DNA of 19,008 nt from JAFGJQ01 sp964586145 (GTDB taxonomy: Bacteria; Planctomycetota; Phycisphaerae; UBA1845), in NCBI GenBank assembly GCA_964586145.1, contig CAZPHH010000089.1, positions 1-19,008 of the forward strand. The letters run 5' to 3'. The translations under genes were made by a program, and so were the position numbers. The notes beneath the pieces were generated by a model, which saw nothing but the letters and a program-made list of their open reading frames with translations, searched no databases and was not told where the DNA came from. Every line of letters starts with the position of its first letter. Position 1 is the first letter of the stretch. Below, one piece after another: positions 1 to 7,019 of the stretch.

Positions 1-633
1 GACGACGGCGACGTGTGTCAGATCGGTGAGACGTGCCAGGCGGGCGAGTGCGTCGGCGGCGCGGCGCCGGATTGCTCGGGCTTTGACGAGCAGTGCCGCG
101 AGGCGTCGTGCGACCCGTCCGGCACGGAAGGCAACTGTGACCTCCTCGCGCCGGTCAATGAGGGCCTGCCCTGCGATGACCTGCAGTTCTGCACCGTGGA
201 TGACGTTTGTCTGGACGGCGTATGCACTGGGGTCGAGAATGACTGCGATGACGGTGTCGAATGCACCGTTGATTCGTGCGATGAGGAAGCGGATACTTGT
301 TTGAACACGCCGGACCATGAATTCTGCGCCAACGGTGCTTTCTGTGACGGCGTGGAAATCTGCGATCCGGTCCTCGGCTGTCTGCCGGGTGAGTATCCGT
401 GTGACGCGGGGGAGTGGTGCGACGAGGTCGGCGATTCCTGCGTACCTCATGGAGACGGCGATTTTGACGGCGATCTGGACGTGGACCTGAAGGACTTCGC
501 GGCGTTTCAGTCCTGCTTCGGTCAGGCCGGCACAGGATGGTGCTCGCCGGGAAACATGGTCGGGCTGGATGCGATGATCGACCTGGAGGACCTGGTGGCA
601 TTTGTCACCGTGTTGGAGGGCAGCGGGCCCTGA
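1..633 (+). CDS. Cys-rich extracellular protein with dockerin-like C-terminus (5' partial)
   Basis: The reading frame is open from the first base, so the gene begins upstream; 210 residues are visible. The first ~140 residues are a run of Cys-rich repeats of the type CxDGxxCTxDxC (for example CDDGVECTVDSCD), probably disulphide-bonded and therefore extracellular. Near the C-terminus a canonical EF-hand-like calcium loop (DGDFDGDLDVDLKDF) is followed by a second, degraded half (MIDLEDLVAF) whose loop lacks most acidic ligands. The last residues are GSGP. This paired arrangement is the dockerin-like tail common on secreted planctomycete proteins. No catalytic domain is visible in this part, so any enzymatic or adhesive role would have to lie upstream. 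It ends 254 bp before the strongest start of the next gene. Frame and domain class are clear; the function is not known. Confidence 0.85.
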   Translation, partial: DDGDVCQIGETCQAGECVGGAAPDCSGFDEQCREASCDPSGTEGNCDLLAPVNEGLPCDDLQFCTVDDVCLDGVCTGVENDCDDGVECTVDSCDEEADTCLNTPDHEFCANGAFCDGVEICDPVLGCLPGEYPCDAGEWCDEVGDSCVPHGDGDFDGDLDVDLKDFAAFQSCFGQAGTGWCSPGNMVGLDAMIDLEDLVAFVTVLEGSGP

Positions 634-659
634 ACGATTTGCAGGGTGTCAAGGGAGCG

Positions 660-887
660 ATGACCAGTTCAGTACGCGGGATGCAGGCGGCGGTCGCCAG
701 GGCACTGCACGCCGCTCTGATCGTAGTGGTGTGTGGTGTGCCGTTGTTGGCGACCGGGTGCTCGGGCAAGCCCTGCGCGGCCCCGGCCCTGGATCGGCAA
801 GGCAGGGGTGTATCCGCAGTGGAAGGATCAGACTCGCACGGATTGCGGATCGACAAGGCGACCGAGAGCGTCGGAGGCGAAAGGCAG
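660..887 (+). other. In-frame upstream extension with lipoprotein-type signal
   Basis: From the ATG at 660 the frame encodes a second export signal directly ahead of the 888 start: a basic start, a hydrophobic run (AALIVVVCGVPL) and a lipobox-like LLATGC followed by SGK. About 44 residues later it runs without a stop into the Sec signal that starts at 888. AGGGAG sits only 2 nt before the 660 ATG, too close for a good ribosome site. This could be a small lipoprotein gene that lost its stop, an alternative longer start, or chance coding potential in GC-rich DNA. Confidence 0.3.
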
Positions 888-2765
888 ATGAGATCATCCA
901 ATTGGCGGCGGATGCGAGCGGCGTCACTCGGGCTGGTCAGCGTGATGCTGGCGAGCGCGCCGGCGGTCGGGCAGGTGACCGTGTTCTCGGACAACTTTGA
1001 CGCGGGCACCTCCGGACCCAACTGGACGCTTTTTTCCGCGGGCGGAGACTATACCGCTGATTTCGCGTACGACTACAGCGTGCGTGGGATCATCCCGGCC
1101 CCGAACTCGTCCGGCACCACGGTCGGGCTGCATTTCACCGTGAATAACAACGACGCGAATCCCGCGAAGGACGCCGTGAGCGCATACCCGGTCGGCCAGT
1201 CCTTCCCCGGACCGCGAACGCTTTCCTTCGACATGTGGCTCAACTACAACGGCGGCGCCGGCGGCGGGACCGGGTCCACAGAGTTCGCGACGGCCGGACT
1301 CCGTCATGCGGGCGACCGCGTGGTCTGGGCGGACAACGCCGCCGGCGACGGGCTGTGGTTCGCGGTCAGCGGCGAGGGTGGAGACTCCATCGACTACCGC
1401 GCGTACCGCGGTGGAACGCTGCTGTCCGTGGCCGCGTCCACCTTGGCGGCCGTCAGCGCCAATCATACCGACGTGTTCTTCCAGTACCTGTTTCCCAGCC
1501 CGACCTACGAAACGGCCGGCGCCCCCGGCAAGCACTGGGTGGAGGTGCTCATCCGGTACGCCGACGGGGTGGTCGAATGGCGGCTGAACGGCCGGCTGAT
1601 CGCCATCCGGGTTGATGAATCCGCAAGCGCCACGAACCTGATGCTCGGCTACATGGACACGTTTGCGTCCATCGCGAACCCGGCCGAAGACAACTTCGTC
1701 ATCTATGACAACGTGCGCGTCGAGGCGCCCGACTGCAACGGGAACGGCATTCCGGACGATCAGGACGTGGCCGGCGGCGGCAGCGAAGACTGCAACGCAA
1801 ACGGCCTTCCGGACGAATGCGAGTCCGTTGCCGGGTGCGACTACGACGCGGACGGCGACGTGGACGCGGACGACCTGGCGTCGCTGGTGGGCTGTCTGGG
1901 CGGGCCGGATGCCGCACCCGCCGCGTGTCCGGCCCTCTGTCTGGCCGCGTTCGGTGCGGACGGCGACGACGATGTGGACCTGGGCGACTTCGCCGCGATG
2001 CAGATTGCGTTGACGTCCGGACCGTTTCCGGCTCGGCCGGCCCAGGCGGCAGGGGGGCGTCGTCTTGTGGCGGAGGTGGCGGGCCTGACCCAGACCGCTC
2101 GCGAGCAGCGGATTCTGGCGGAAATCACCGGCGGCAACGTGCCGGGCTTCCTGCGAACATTCGTGCCGATCCACGTGAGCGCCCTCATCGGGGGCACCGT
2201 GCGGCAGGCGACGTATTACGTCGCGCCCGACTACCTGACGGTCGGGTTGGACCGCGATTTCGTCCGCATGCCCATGACGCCGTTGATTGCCCAGCCGATC
2301 GCCGATGCGATGGGCTGCCTGCTGCCCACGCGAAAGATGGTGAACGACATCTACACGCAGGCCGCGGTCAAACTCGCTCCGTCGCCGATCAGTCCGACCA
2401 CCACCGACATCACACGCCTGACCACGTACTACCGCCACCACGAGCGGGTGGAGGAGCAACGGGCCGGCCAGCCGCTCGGCCTGCTGGTGGGCGGCATCAA
2501 GAAGGACGTGGTGATCACGCCTCTTCTGGCCGCGAACCCCGGCAAGGTGGCCATCTACGGCTGGCACCAGCTCAACGGGACGCCCATCCAGCCGCTCTAC
2601 CTGGGCCACACCATCTCGTACGTGGACTACAGCCACGGCATCCGGCTCGTCCGCGGGATGATGGAAGTGGACGGCGTAGAGATGTCCGTCGCCGACGTGC
2701 TGGCCGACCCCAGTCTGCATGTTCTGCTGAGTGACGAGGGCGTGGTGACAAACCCCAGTTACTGA
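888..2765 (+). CDS. Secreted lectin-like / dockerin-like protein with conserved uncharacterised C-terminal domain
   Basis: This encodes 625 residues from the ATG at 888, chosen because GGAGG lies 10 nt upstream (873-877) and a clean Sec signal follows (basic N-terminus, hydrophobic core about residues 12-25, likely cut near AVGQ). Residues ~29-279 look like a concanavalin-type beta-sandwich (opening FSDNFD, later WVEVLIRY and GVVEWRLNG, ending NFVIYDNVRVE). Residues ~282-313 are the planctomycete linker (DCNGNGIPDD, then DCNANGLPDEC). Residues ~315-378 form two dockerin-like calcium loops (DYDADGDVDADDL and DGDDDVDLGDF). Residues ~405-625 form a separate domain with NVPGFLRTFVP, RMPMTPLIAQPIADAMGC, LPTRKMVNDIY, AIYGWHQLNG and YSHGIRLV. 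I recall this as a widespread but uncharacterised domain; its invariant-looking His residues could be catalytic, but that is inference. A dockerin-like module in mid-chain is unusual, since it is normally terminal. The frame stays open upstream to 537. Confidence 0.85.
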   Translation: MRSSNWRRMRAASLGLVSVMLASAPAVGQVTVFSDNFDAGTSGPNWTLFSAGGDYTADFAYDYSVRGIIPAPNSSGTTVGLHFTVNNNDANPAKDAVSAYPVGQSFPGPRTLSFDMWLNYNGGAGGGTGSTEFATAGLRHAGDRVVWADNAAGDGLWFAVSGEGGDSIDYRAYRGGTLLSVAASTLAAVSANHTDVFFQYLFPSPTYETAGAPGKHWVEVLIRYADGVVEWRLNGRLIAIRVDESASATNLMLGYMDTFASIANPAEDNFVIYDNVRVEAPDCNGNGIPDDQDVAGGGSEDCNANGLPDECESVAGCDYDADGDVDADDLASLVGCLGGPDAAPAACPALCLAAFGADGDDDVDLGDFAAMQIALTSGPFPARPAQAAGGRRLVAEVAGLTQTAREQRILAEITGGNVPGFLRTFVPIHVSALIGGTVRQATYYVAPDYLTVGLDRDFVRMPMTPLIAQPIADAMGCLLPTRKMVNDIYTQAAVKLAPSPISPTTTDITRLTTYYRHHERVEEQRAGQPLGLLVGGIKKDVVITPLLAANPGKVAIYGWHQLNGTPIQPLYLGHTISYVDYSHGIRLVRGMMEVDGVEMSVADVLADPSLHVLLSDEGVVTNPSY

Positions 2766-2768
2766 TCC

Positions 2769-2785
2769 GGCGCGTTCAACGCGCC
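2769..2785 (+). terminator. Candidate terminator hairpin after the lectin/dockerin gene
   Basis: GGCGCGTTCAACGCGCC is a perfect inverted repeat starting 4 nt after the stop codon. It would fold with at least a 6-bp all-GC stem and a 5-nt loop. The following T tract is short (TTTT at 2795-2798, 9 nt past the stem), so termination efficiency is uncertain. Confidence 0.45.
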
Positions 2786-3258
2786 ATGGCCGGGTTTTGA
2801 CGGCGGACCTGTCCGGGTCGGTTGGGGGGACGACGAAGGCGTCTTCCGGGCCGGTCGTCGGTCTGCACCGGTCGTTCCCGGTCGCCACGGTGCCCTCCAT
2901 CCACGGACCATCCACGGGTGCCATCCGGCGTGCGATACGGCCTGCAGCAGTGGGGGCCCCCGACGTTCCGATAAACCTTGACGGGTTGCCCGGACGGGTG
3001 CTGACCTGCCCGTCCGAAACCGTCGATACACATCCAGGGATGCGGTCGGGTCGGTTCGTCGCATGGACGCCGGCTTGGAGTGACAACGCTTTGCCACAGA
3101 CTGAGGTCCTCACGGGCCTCCGCCGCGGCGCTCGTCGTCGCGTGGTGACGGCCGCGGTTGCCAGGGACCGAGTCGTGAAGCCGCGCTGATTCTGCAGACA
3201 CAAACGGACTACGACATTTTGATGCAACTTCGGCAACCCGGGGTGAGAGCGCACGCGT
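2786..3258 (+). other. Intergenic region ahead of the hybrid kinase, no convincing gene
   Basis: About 470 bp without a gene I can support. A 130-codon frame (2797-3189) is open, but it has no ribosome site, no recognisable domain and a random-looking Arg/Pro/Gly-rich composition. The region holds a tandem CCATCCACGG repeat (2897-2917) and a GGGGGCCCCC palindrome near 2953-2962. It probably contains the promoter of the kinase gene, but I see no hexamer pair good enough to call. Confidence 0.5.
2897..2926 (+). repeat. Short direct repeats CCATCC(ACGG), possible operator
   Basis: CCATCCACGG occurs at 2897-2906 and again at 2908-2917, a period of 11 bp (about one helical turn). A shorter third copy, CCATCC, starts at 2921. 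Such phasing is common for activator sites, but it may be chance, and it lies about 340 bp from the next start codon. Confidence 0.25.
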
Positions 3259-6200
3259 ATGCCTGACACGCATCCGCCCAATCTGACCTTTCCGCAATGG
3301 ATCCAGCGGTTCGTGCCGGACTCCCTTGCCGGAGAGGGCCCACAAATGCGCCGTCGCGCCGGTGTCATTGTCGCCGGTACCCTAGCCCTGGTCGTCGCGG
3401 GGACGGTGTATGGGTTTCTGCACGCAGTCCTCATGCAGAACACGGGCGCGTCTGTGACGCTGCTGACGGGGGCCGGGTTGGTCTGCGCCGCACCCCTGCT
3501 GCTCCGCCGGACCGGGTCTGTGGTCCTGGCCGGCAACTGGCTGTTGATCTGCCTTGCCGCGGCGCTCATGCTGACCGGCCTTCTGGCCGGCCGCGAGACG
3601 ATCTATGTCCTGAGTTGGTGCGTCTGCGTGCCGGTGCTCGCCGTCTGCGTGCTCGGCCGGCGTTGGGCCGTCGTCTGGACGGGAGTGGCGCTGGCGATGT
3701 GCGTGGCGGGCGCCACCTTGTCATCTCTTGCAGACTCATCGCCGGAGTGGAGCTCGCGTCTCCTCCGCCTGTCGTCGCTGATGGGGCTGGTGCTGGTCAT
3801 GCTTGCCATTACGCTGCTCTATGAGCGGTGGAACGGCCAGGCGGAGCGCGAGCTGCGCCGGCACCAGGAGCACCTGGACGAACTCGTGAGCACGCGCACC
3901 GAGGGACTCGTGGAGGCCAATCGGGCGTTACATCAGGAGGTGGCGGAACGCCGCCGGGTTCAGGAGGACCTGGCCGAGAGTGAGCAGAAGTACCGCCTCC
4001 TCACGGAAAACCTGAAGGACGTGGTCCTGACGATATCGGCCACGGGCAGCGTGCTGTATTGCAGTCCGGTCATCCGAGAGTTCGCCGGCTACGCCCCGGA
4101 GCAGGTCGTCGGCACGCACATCAGCGGGTACCTTGCACGCAAGGATGAGCTGCGGCACGCCCTGCGCCTGATGCAGAACATCGTGATCGATCGCACGTCG
4201 GCCAGCCTCGAGGTGCTCTACAAGCCTGCACGCGGCGAGCCCTTCTACGTCGAGGTGACCGGCAAGCCGCTCATCCGCGACGGAGCGGTGACGGCCATCC
4301 AATGCGTCATGCGCGACATCGGCGTCCGCAGACAGGAGGAAGAGGAAAGGCTGAGCCGTCTGGAGCGGCAACGAGGCCAGCAGGGGATATTGCTCACGCT
4401 GGCCACTCATCCGGCCATCGTGGAGGGCGACCTGGCCGGTGCGGCCCGGGCCGTGACCCAACTGGCGGCGGTGGCCCTGGAGGTGGATCGCGCCAGCGTG
4501 TGGTTGCTGGAGGACGACGATCGTCAGCTCCGTTGCTGGGACCTTCATGAACGCGATGCCCACACGCATACCGGTGGCGCAACGCTGGCGGTCACCGACT
4601 TCCCCGCCTACTTCCAGGCCCTCGTCGCGGATCGCACCATCGCCGCTTCCGGTGCCGGAACCGACCCCCGAACGGCGGAACTCGCGGGATCCTACCTGGT
4701 TCCTCTGGGCATCGTGTCCCTGCTGGATTCTCCCATCCGCCTGGGCGGACGCGTGGTTGGCGTGGTGTCTCACGAGACCCGGGGCGAACCGCGTGTCTGG
4801 TTGCCCGACGACATCGCGTTTGCCGGTCAGGTGGCCGACCAGATGGCCCAGGCCGTGGCCAATCGCGAGCGGCGCGAGGCGGAACACGCTCTGCGTGAAA
4901 ACGAACGCCGCATGGCGACGCTCATGAGCAACCTGCCCGGCATGGCCTACCGCTGCCGCAACGACGGCGACTGGACCATGGAGTTCTGCAGCGAGGGCTG
5001 CCTCGCCCTGACCGGCTGCTCGGCGGCCGACCTGGTCCAGAACCGCCGGCAGTCGTACAACGATCTGATTCACCCGGACGATCGGGCAGCCGTGTGGGAC
5101 GAGGTGCAGGCTGGGTTGCGCGAACGCCGGCCGTTCCGTCTGGTATACCGAATCCGTAACGCCGACGGTGTGCAGAAGTGGGTCTGGGAACAGGGCCAGG
5201 GAGTTTGGGGTCCGGACGGCGCCCTGCTCTGGCTGGAAGGGTTCATCGCAGACATCACCGAGCGCCGGCAGGCCGAGCTCCAACTGGAGGAGAAGCACCG
5301 GCAGTTGCGGGAGGCGCTGCAGCGAGAACGCGCCGGCGCCATGCAGCTCGAAACGGCCCTGAACCAACTCCGGGCCCAGCAAGAGGCCCTCCAGACAATC
5401 AACGAGGAATTGTCGGTTGCGCGAGAGGCCGCCGAGGCCGCCAGTCGGTCCAAGAGCGAGTTTCTGGCCAACATGTCCCACGAAATTCGCACGCCCATGA
5501 CCGCCATCCTGGGCTACCTGGACCTGATCCGCGAGGGCTGCGAGCACACCTGCACCTACGGCCGCGAAGCACTGCTGGAGCACATGAACACGGTGACCCG
5601 CAACGGCGAGCACCTGATGCAGATCATCAGTGACATCCTCGACCTCTCCAAGATTGAGGCCGGCAAGTTCGAGGTCCAACGGCTGCGCTGCGCCCCGGCG
5701 CAGATTCTCGCCGAGATCGAGTCGCTTATGCGGTTCCGCGCCGCGGGCAAGGGGTTGCGCTTTGTCGTGGATTGGGAGGGTCCGGTCCCCGAATGGATCG
5801 AGACCGATCCCACCCGCGTGCGGCAAATCCTGGTAAACCTGGTCGGAAACGCCGTGAAGTTCACCGAGGTGGGCGAAGTCCGGGTGATCGGCCGACTGCT
5901 GGAGGTGCCGTCGGACGCAGCGACCTCGCAATCGGCTGCGATCGAGTTCGCCGTGACGGACACCGGCATCGGGATCGATGCCGACCAACAGCGGAGACTG
6001 TTCGAGCCCTTCATGCAGGTCAACACCGCATCCACGCGCCAGTTCGGCGGCACCGGGCTCGGACTGAGCATCAGCCGGCGCCTGGCCCGGATGCTGGGCG
6101 GCGAGATCGTCGTCGAGAGCGAACCGGGTCGCGGAAGCACGTTTCGCGTTCGCATATCCGCGGGATCGCTGCACGGTGTGCGAATTCTATCGGCACCGCA

Positions 6201-6657
6201 GGCTCGCACGAAACTCCGTGCCGTGGAGACGTCCCTGCCGGAACCCGTTGCCGGAACCACCGTCGCGTGCCGAATTCTGCTCGCGGAGGACGGGCCCGAC
6301 AACCAGAAGCTGATCGGCCTGATTCTGCGAAAGGCCGGAGCGGAAGTTACCGTGGCGGAGAACGGCCGAGTGGCCGTGACCGAGGCGCTGGCCGCCGAAC
6401 AAGCCGGCCGCCCGTTTGACCTGATCCTCATGGACATGCAAATGCCGGAGCTGGACGGCTACGAGGCGACCCGTTTGCTGCGAGCCCGCGGCTATCACCG
6501 CCCCGTCGTGGCCCTGACCGCCCACGCGATGGCCCATGACCGGGAGCACTGCCTGCGGGCCGGCTGCAACGAATACGTGAGCAAACCCGTGGATCGCCGG
6601 GTTCTCATCGAGATGGTCCAGCGCCACACCCGTCCGCAACCCGTGCTCCCCACCTGA
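3259..6657 (+). CDS. Membrane-bound hybrid sensor histidine kinase (PAS-GAF-PAS-HisKA-HATPase-REC)
   Basis: This encodes 1132 residues. About six hydrophobic segments (roughly residues 33-188) form a membrane anchor that I cannot match to a named sensor domain. A coiled coil (~190-245) leads to a PAS domain (~243-360), a GAF-like domain (~375-540) and a second PAS with its C-terminal motif (~550-672). After another coiled coil comes HisKA with the phospho-accepting H741 (FLANMSHEIRTPM), then the ATPase domain with N864 in the N box, DTGIGI at 901-906 and GGTGLGLSI at 930-938. The C-terminal receiver has E1010/D1011, phospho-acceptor D1059 (LILMDMQMPELDGY), T1087 and K1109. All catalytic residues are present. 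No HPt domain or partner regulator is encoded nearby, so the phosphorelay partner is elsewhere. The signal is unknown; the symporter/GH38 locus downstream is a possible but unproven target. The start site is only moderately supported, by GGGTGAGAG upstream. Confidence 0.93.
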   Translation: MPDTHPPNLTFPQWIQRFVPDSLAGEGPQMRRRAGVIVAGTLALVVAGTVYGFLHAVLMQNTGASVTLLTGAGLVCAAPLLLRRTGSVVLAGNWLLICLAAALMLTGLLAGRETIYVLSWCVCVPVLAVCVLGRRWAVVWTGVALAMCVAGATLSSLADSSPEWSSRLLRLSSLMGLVLVMLAITLLYERWNGQAERELRRHQEHLDELVSTRTEGLVEANRALHQEVAERRRVQEDLAESEQKYRLLTENLKDVVLTISATGSVLYCSPVIREFAGYAPEQVVGTHISGYLARKDELRHALRLMQNIVIDRTSASLEVLYKPARGEPFYVEVTGKPLIRDGAVTAIQCVMRDIGVRRQEEEERLSRLERQRGQQGILLTLATHPAIVEGDLAGAARAVTQLAAVALEVDRASVWLLEDDDRQLRCWDLHERDAHTHTGGATLAVTDFPAYFQALVADRTIAASGAGTDPRTAELAGSYLVPLGIVSLLDSPIRLGGRVVGVVSHETRGEPRVWLPDDIAFAGQVADQMAQAVANRERREAEHALRENERRMATLMSNLPGMAYRCRNDGDWTMEFCSEGCLALTGCSAADLVQNRRQSYNDLIHPDDRAAVWDEVQAGLRERRPFRLVYRIRNADGVQKWVWEQGQGVWGPDGALLWLEGFIADITERRQAELQLEEKHRQLREALQRERAGAMQLETALNQLRAQQEALQTINEELSVAREAAEAASRSKSEFLANMSHEIRTPMTAILGYLDLIREGCEHTCTYGREALLEHMNTVTRNGEHLMQIISDILDLSKIEAGKFEVQRLRCAPAQILAEIESLMRFRAAGKGLRFVVDWEGPVPEWIETDPTRVRQILVNLVGNAVKFTEVGEVRVIGRLLEVPSDAATSQSAAIEFAVTDTGIGIDADQQRRLFEPFMQVNTASTRQFGGTGLGLSISRRLARMLGGEIVVESEPGRGSTFRVRISAGSLHGVRILSAPQARTKLRAVETSLPEPVAGTTVACRILLAEDGPDNQKLIGLILRKAGAEVTVAENGRVAVTEALAAEQAGRPFDLILMDMQMPELDGYEATRLLRARGYHRPVVALTAHAMAHDREHCLRAGCNEYVSKPVDRRVLIEMVQRHTRPQPVLPT

Positions 6658-6689
6658 TCGCGCGCGCGAGTTCCCCGGACCACCCGTTG

Positions 6690-6720
6690 AGCCGGACCGA
6701 GTCCTGTGGTCGGACCGGCT
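6690..6720 (+). terminator. Candidate terminator after the hybrid kinase
   Basis: AGCCGGACCGA (6690-6700) pairs with TCGGACCGGCT (6710-6720), giving an 11-bp stem with one A-A mismatch and a 9-nt loop. It is followed by a T-rich but interrupted stretch, TGTTGTGT. It lies 32 nt after the kinase stop. A second hairpin (GGCCGG, loop TCGT, CCGGCC, 6733-6748) and a pyrimidine tract follow, which together would separate the kinase from the symporter transcript. Confidence 0.45.
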
Positions 6721-6845
6721 TGTTGTGTGGGGGGCCGGTCGTCCGGCCGATCCTCCCTTCTTCCCGTATCGGGTCTGGCGCCTCCGGTCTTCAGCCGACG
6801 AACCCCCGGCCTGCGGGGCACGCCCACGCCCGGGCCGGTTTGCGC

Positions 6846-6874
6846 GTGTGCGCCGGCGAGCGTCCAGGTATGAT
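6846..6874 (+). promoter_or_regulatory. Weak sigma-70-like promoter for the symporter locus
   Basis: TATGAT at 6869-6874 matches five of six bases of the -10 consensus. The element 17 bp upstream (GTGTGC, 6846-6851) is a poor -35. If used, the leader would be about 140 nt. Confidence 0.25.
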
Positions 6875-7007
6875 CGTTTGCCGCGAACAGACGCGGGATG
6901 GGGGCAGGCGACGTGGGGGAGACGGCCTTATCCGGGTGCCCGGCAGCAGCGGGGCGGCTCGGCGGGGTTCGCTGTGGAGTTTGACGGTCCGGCCGCCGCG
7001 CGCGGGC

Positions 7008-7012
7008 AGGAG
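7008..7012 (+). promoter_or_regulatory. Ribosome binding site fixing a TTG start for the symporter
   Basis: AGGAG lies 7 nt before an in-frame TTG at 7020. The nearby ATG at 7013 is in another frame. The TTG directly precedes the conserved symporter N-terminus, so this site decides the start. Confidence 0.65.
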
Positions 7013-7019
7013 ATGCGTC

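Larger units (their letters stand above)
6721..7019 (+). other. Leader region of the symporter gene, no gene seen
   Basis: The symporter frame stays open through this stretch back to 6687. The encoded sequence is Arg/Gly/Pro-rich without homology signals, while the conserved protein begins only after 7020. I therefore treat it as noncoding leader and promoter DNA. Confidence 0.55.

Noticed and set aside
2797..3189. 130-codon plus-strand frame before the kinase
   Set aside because: No ribosome site, no domain, random composition; treated as intergenic.
924..3569. Very long minus-strand open frame opposite the lectin/dockerin gene
   Set aside because: High-GC shadow of the real plus-strand gene; Arg/His/Val-rich with no domains, no ribosome site, and it runs through intergenic DNA into the kinase gene.
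3928..6174. 748-codon minus-strand open frame opposite the hybrid kinase
   Set aside because: Mirror of the kinase codons; no recognisable domain, while the plus strand has complete kinase motifs.
6658..6669. Palindrome TCGCGCGCGCGA directly after the kinase stop as a terminator
   Set aside because: Alternating CG palindrome with no T tract and no proper loop; the hairpin at 6690-6720 is a better candidate.
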